64,000 nucleotides of DNA. Source: Enterococcus_K sp051713825. GTDB taxonomy: Bacteria; Bacillota; Bacilli; Lactobacillales; Enterococcaceae. Positions 62,479 through 64,000 of the stretch are shown in pieces; the stretch's first letter is position 1, and each line of letters starts with the position of its first letter. Made by a program: the position numbers and the translations under genes. The stretch covers positions 2,604,001 through 2,668,000 of the forward strand of contig NZ_JBIOQR010000001.1 in NCBI RefSeq assembly GCF_051713825.1, read 5' to 3'. Under the pieces are notes generated by a model. It did no database searches and was not told the origin of the DNA. It saw nothing but the letters and a program-made list of their open reading frames with translations.

Positions 62479-62519
62479 GGAGTAATACTCTCTCATGGAC
62501 AATGACTATTCATACTGAC

Positions 62520-62558
62520 AGCACCTACTGAAAATAGACAGTAGGTGCTAATTTTTTG
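62520..62558 (+). terminator. Terminator after the HicB-like gene
   Basis: AGCACCTACTG (62520-62530) and CAGTAGGTGCT (62539-62549) form a perfect 11-bp stem followed by AATTTTTT. Confidence 0.92.
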
Positions 62559-62733
62559 TCGAAAATATGAAATACGGCTCTTTGTCAGATGAGACGGATG
62601 ATAGAAATACTTCGTCTAAATTGATGAATATACTTGATTTGATATACGAGATTTTTGCACTGCTAATTCCCCTATCTGAACAAAGAGTTAGAACAAAAAA
62701 ATAGACCTCGCTTTAGGCTAAGGTCCATTTCAT

Positions 62734-63003
62734 CTATTCTGGTGTTCCAATTATTGCAATGTAACTATCTATATTGATGACCCGCATTTTTTTTACATTA
62801 AATTGCCCGCGTTCATTGTACTTTCCTTGTACCTCCAAACGATATTTATGCATCGGCAAGCTCAATACATATTTTGATAGATAGCGGTCTTTGATGACGC
62901 AGTTAAGACACTCATCATTTTCAAACATCAATATTCCAGTTATGGGATAACTCCCATCCTTGAACACCTTCACATGAGTTAATAATCCAGTATGAGTTTC
63001 CAT
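62734..63003 (-). CDS. Hypothetical protein
   Basis: An 89-residue soluble protein, probably beta-rich (LLTHVKVFKDGSYPITGILMF, YRLEVQGKYNERGQFNVKK), with no recognised family. The only in-frame ATG near the start is 63003, without a clear ribosome site; a TTG at 63048 would add 15 residues. It may be co-transcribed with the membrane protein gene upstream. Confidence 0.5.
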   Translation of the reverse strand: METHTGLLTHVKVFKDGSYPITGILMFENDECLNCVIKDRYLSKYVLSLPMHKYRLEVQGKYNERGQFNVKKMRVINIDSYIAIIGTPE

Positions 63004-63092
63004 AAACAAAGTGTACGACGGAACGAACAGAAAGTCAAAAATGTGCAATGTTTAACAAAGCATGGCAGACATTTTTGACAGTTTGACACGAA

Positions 63093-63545
63093 CTATAGTT
63101 TACGCTCAATTTCGTTTTCTATACGAGTTGTTTGGATAACAAACGCTCTAGTAAAAGGTTTTTTGAATCTCAATATCTTAAAATTCACTCGTTCATCTGC
63201 AGAAAAGCGTTGAATAGAGTAAGTCCGTCCATCATATTTGATGACATTTCCAGTACGATTCTGTTCCTTCAAATAAGCCAATTTACGTCGTTCCCAAATT
63301 TTGTAAGTCGAAAGTAAGAATGTCGTGTCCTCATTGCTAGTAAGATATTCTTTTGGAAAATAATCTTTCTGAGTATAGTCAGTCAACCGATCGATAACTA
63401 AGGTGACCAACAAATACATCACATAGAGTATACAAAGGAGAAGAAGAAAAGCGACACTGTGTACTAGCAAGTTTCCCTCATCATCGACCGACACTACCTT
63501 ATTTCCTATTGCCAAATACATCTGATTCAAAAATTTCCATCTCAT
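63093..63545 (-). CDS. Hypothetical membrane protein
   Basis: A 150-residue protein with a single strong hydrophobic segment (about residues 29-52, SVAFLLLLCILYVMYLLVTLV) and a basic C-terminal cytoplasmic part (KIWERRKLAYLKEQ, RFKKPFTRAFVIQTT). No recognised family. The next gene in the same direction starts 44 to 90 bases downstream. Confidence 0.6.
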   Translation of the reverse strand: MRWKFLNQMYLAIGNKVVSVDDEGNLLVHSVAFLLLLCILYVMYLLVTLVIDRLTDYTQKDYFPKEYLTSNEDTTFLLSTYKIWERRKLAYLKEQNRTGNVIKYDGRTYSIQRFSADERVNFKILRFKKPFTRAFVIQTTRIENEIERKL

Positions 63546-63941
63546 TTCTATAAGCGTATTTTCACGTTTTAAGAGAGTTCAGCCGATATTTAAACGACTC
63601 ATCAGTCGCATATAGGCCCTCTTTGTGCCACCTATACTATAACTTTGGGTTTTATTTAGCAACTTGTTTGAAAAATCTTATAGCAATTTGAAGAAAGTGA
63701 ATCTGAGTCTTTTTTATCACCATTGATTAACTCGTATACAATGAGGGGATCAAAAGATATAGTGCACAATACCAATGATACAAAAAGAAAAGATTGAACT
63801 ACTTAAATCTGTTGGTTGGATAAAAGCTACCAAAGCGAAAGACTCCATATCAAAATGGAGAAGGTCGGTAAGCCTCCACAAATCCGCACAATGAATTGAA
63901 TAAAGATACTGAGCCTGGAATAAAGGTGGAATAAAAAGGAT
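63546..63941. other. Intergenic region with a doubtful short frame
   Basis: A plus-strand frame of 39 codons starts at ATG 63775 and ends at 63894 (basic, with SISKWRRSVSLHKSAQ). It has only a weak ribosome site and may be chance or a decayed gene. Nothing else recognised before the repeat at 63942. Confidence 0.35.
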
Positions 63942-64000
63942 GCTTCTGTACCTATCGTTTATTCGGATAAAAAATAAGCTAGGACATGACTTATGAAGTT
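63942..64000 (-). repeat. Modular intergenic repeat, copy 8, cut by the window end
   Basis: In the opposite orientation: the minus strand reads CATAAGTCATGTCCTAGCTT, then TTATCCGAATAAACG and AGGTACAGAAGC, i.e. the first two modules of the family. The remaining part, if any, lies beyond the window. Confidence 0.75.

Noticed and set aside
63775..63894. 39-codon frame near the right end as a gene
   Set aside because: The ribosome site is weak, the composition is not protein-like, and it has no recognisable family; recorded only as doubtful.
1..64000. Search for prophage, toxin-antitoxin pairs, restriction or other defence genes
   Set aside because: Apart from two insertion sequences and a tentative HicB-like orphan, all recognisable genes are core metabolic, repair or transport functions.

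Overview
The window looks like chromosome of a low-GC lactic acid bacterium of the genus Enterococcus or a close relative such as Vagococcus. Three things point there: it carries both an F-type ATP synthase operon (atpBEFHAGDC, no atpI) and a complete Na+ V-type ATPase operon in the E. hirae order (ntpF-I-K-E-C-G-A-B-D, then the K+ transporter ntpJ); it has a CggR-controlled glycolytic operon next to rpoN; and it has the rpoE / YwiB / LipL / EF1143-like dNTPase cluster. The species is inferred, not proven.

Layout. 1-3166: no clear host gene; a long modular repeat and an intact IS66-family element with a perfect 8-bp target duplication. 3220-10144: F-type ATP synthase operon (minus), with a promoter overlapped by a 10-bp inverted repeat. 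10145-14131: smpB, rnr, carboxylesterase, secG (minus). 14297-14847: a [Fe-S] protein/GNAT pair. 15006-16746: an IS1182-family element with a 9-bp duplication, then a frameshifted gene, an RraB-like gene and an anchored protein. 18701-24329: cggR-gap-pgk-tpiA-eno, with rpoN upstream and tRNA-Arg(CCG) divergent from it. 26354-28720: phosphoketolase. 29341-33750: rpoE and ywiB (minus), lipL, dNTPase and HAD phosphatase (plus). 34120-35076: NUDIX hydrolase and glyoxalase. 35532-45617: V-ATPase operon, with a 5' leader containing an intrinsic terminator and a competing pairing, i.e. a probable (Na+?) riboswitch. 45751-49190: glutamine-amidotransferase-like hydrolase, aldo/keto reductase, and two transcription units with near-identical promoters carrying LytTR-type direct repeats, one including an unlisted 36-residue membrane peptide. 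49322-52613: PadR-autoregulated NatAB-type ABC exporter. 52785-60257: uvrC, trxA, mutS2-cvpA-zapA, rnhC. 60370-64000: small and mostly uncharacterised genes, one with a LexA-like box in its promoter.

How the parts fit. The F-type c subunit lacks the Na+-type Gln, whereas the V-type rotor subunit NtpK retains all five residues known to bind Na+ in E. hirae. The cell probably uses the F-type enzyme for protons and the V-type enzyme, with NtpJ, for sodium export and potassium uptake. The natural input for the leader switch would be sodium, but this is inference.

The most unusual structure is a family of modular intergenic repeats (eight sites here), built from a few hairpin-forming modules in different combinations, bounded by short inverted termini and often placed immediately after stop codons, where they can act as terminators. 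I found no prophage, CRISPR array or recognisable defence island.
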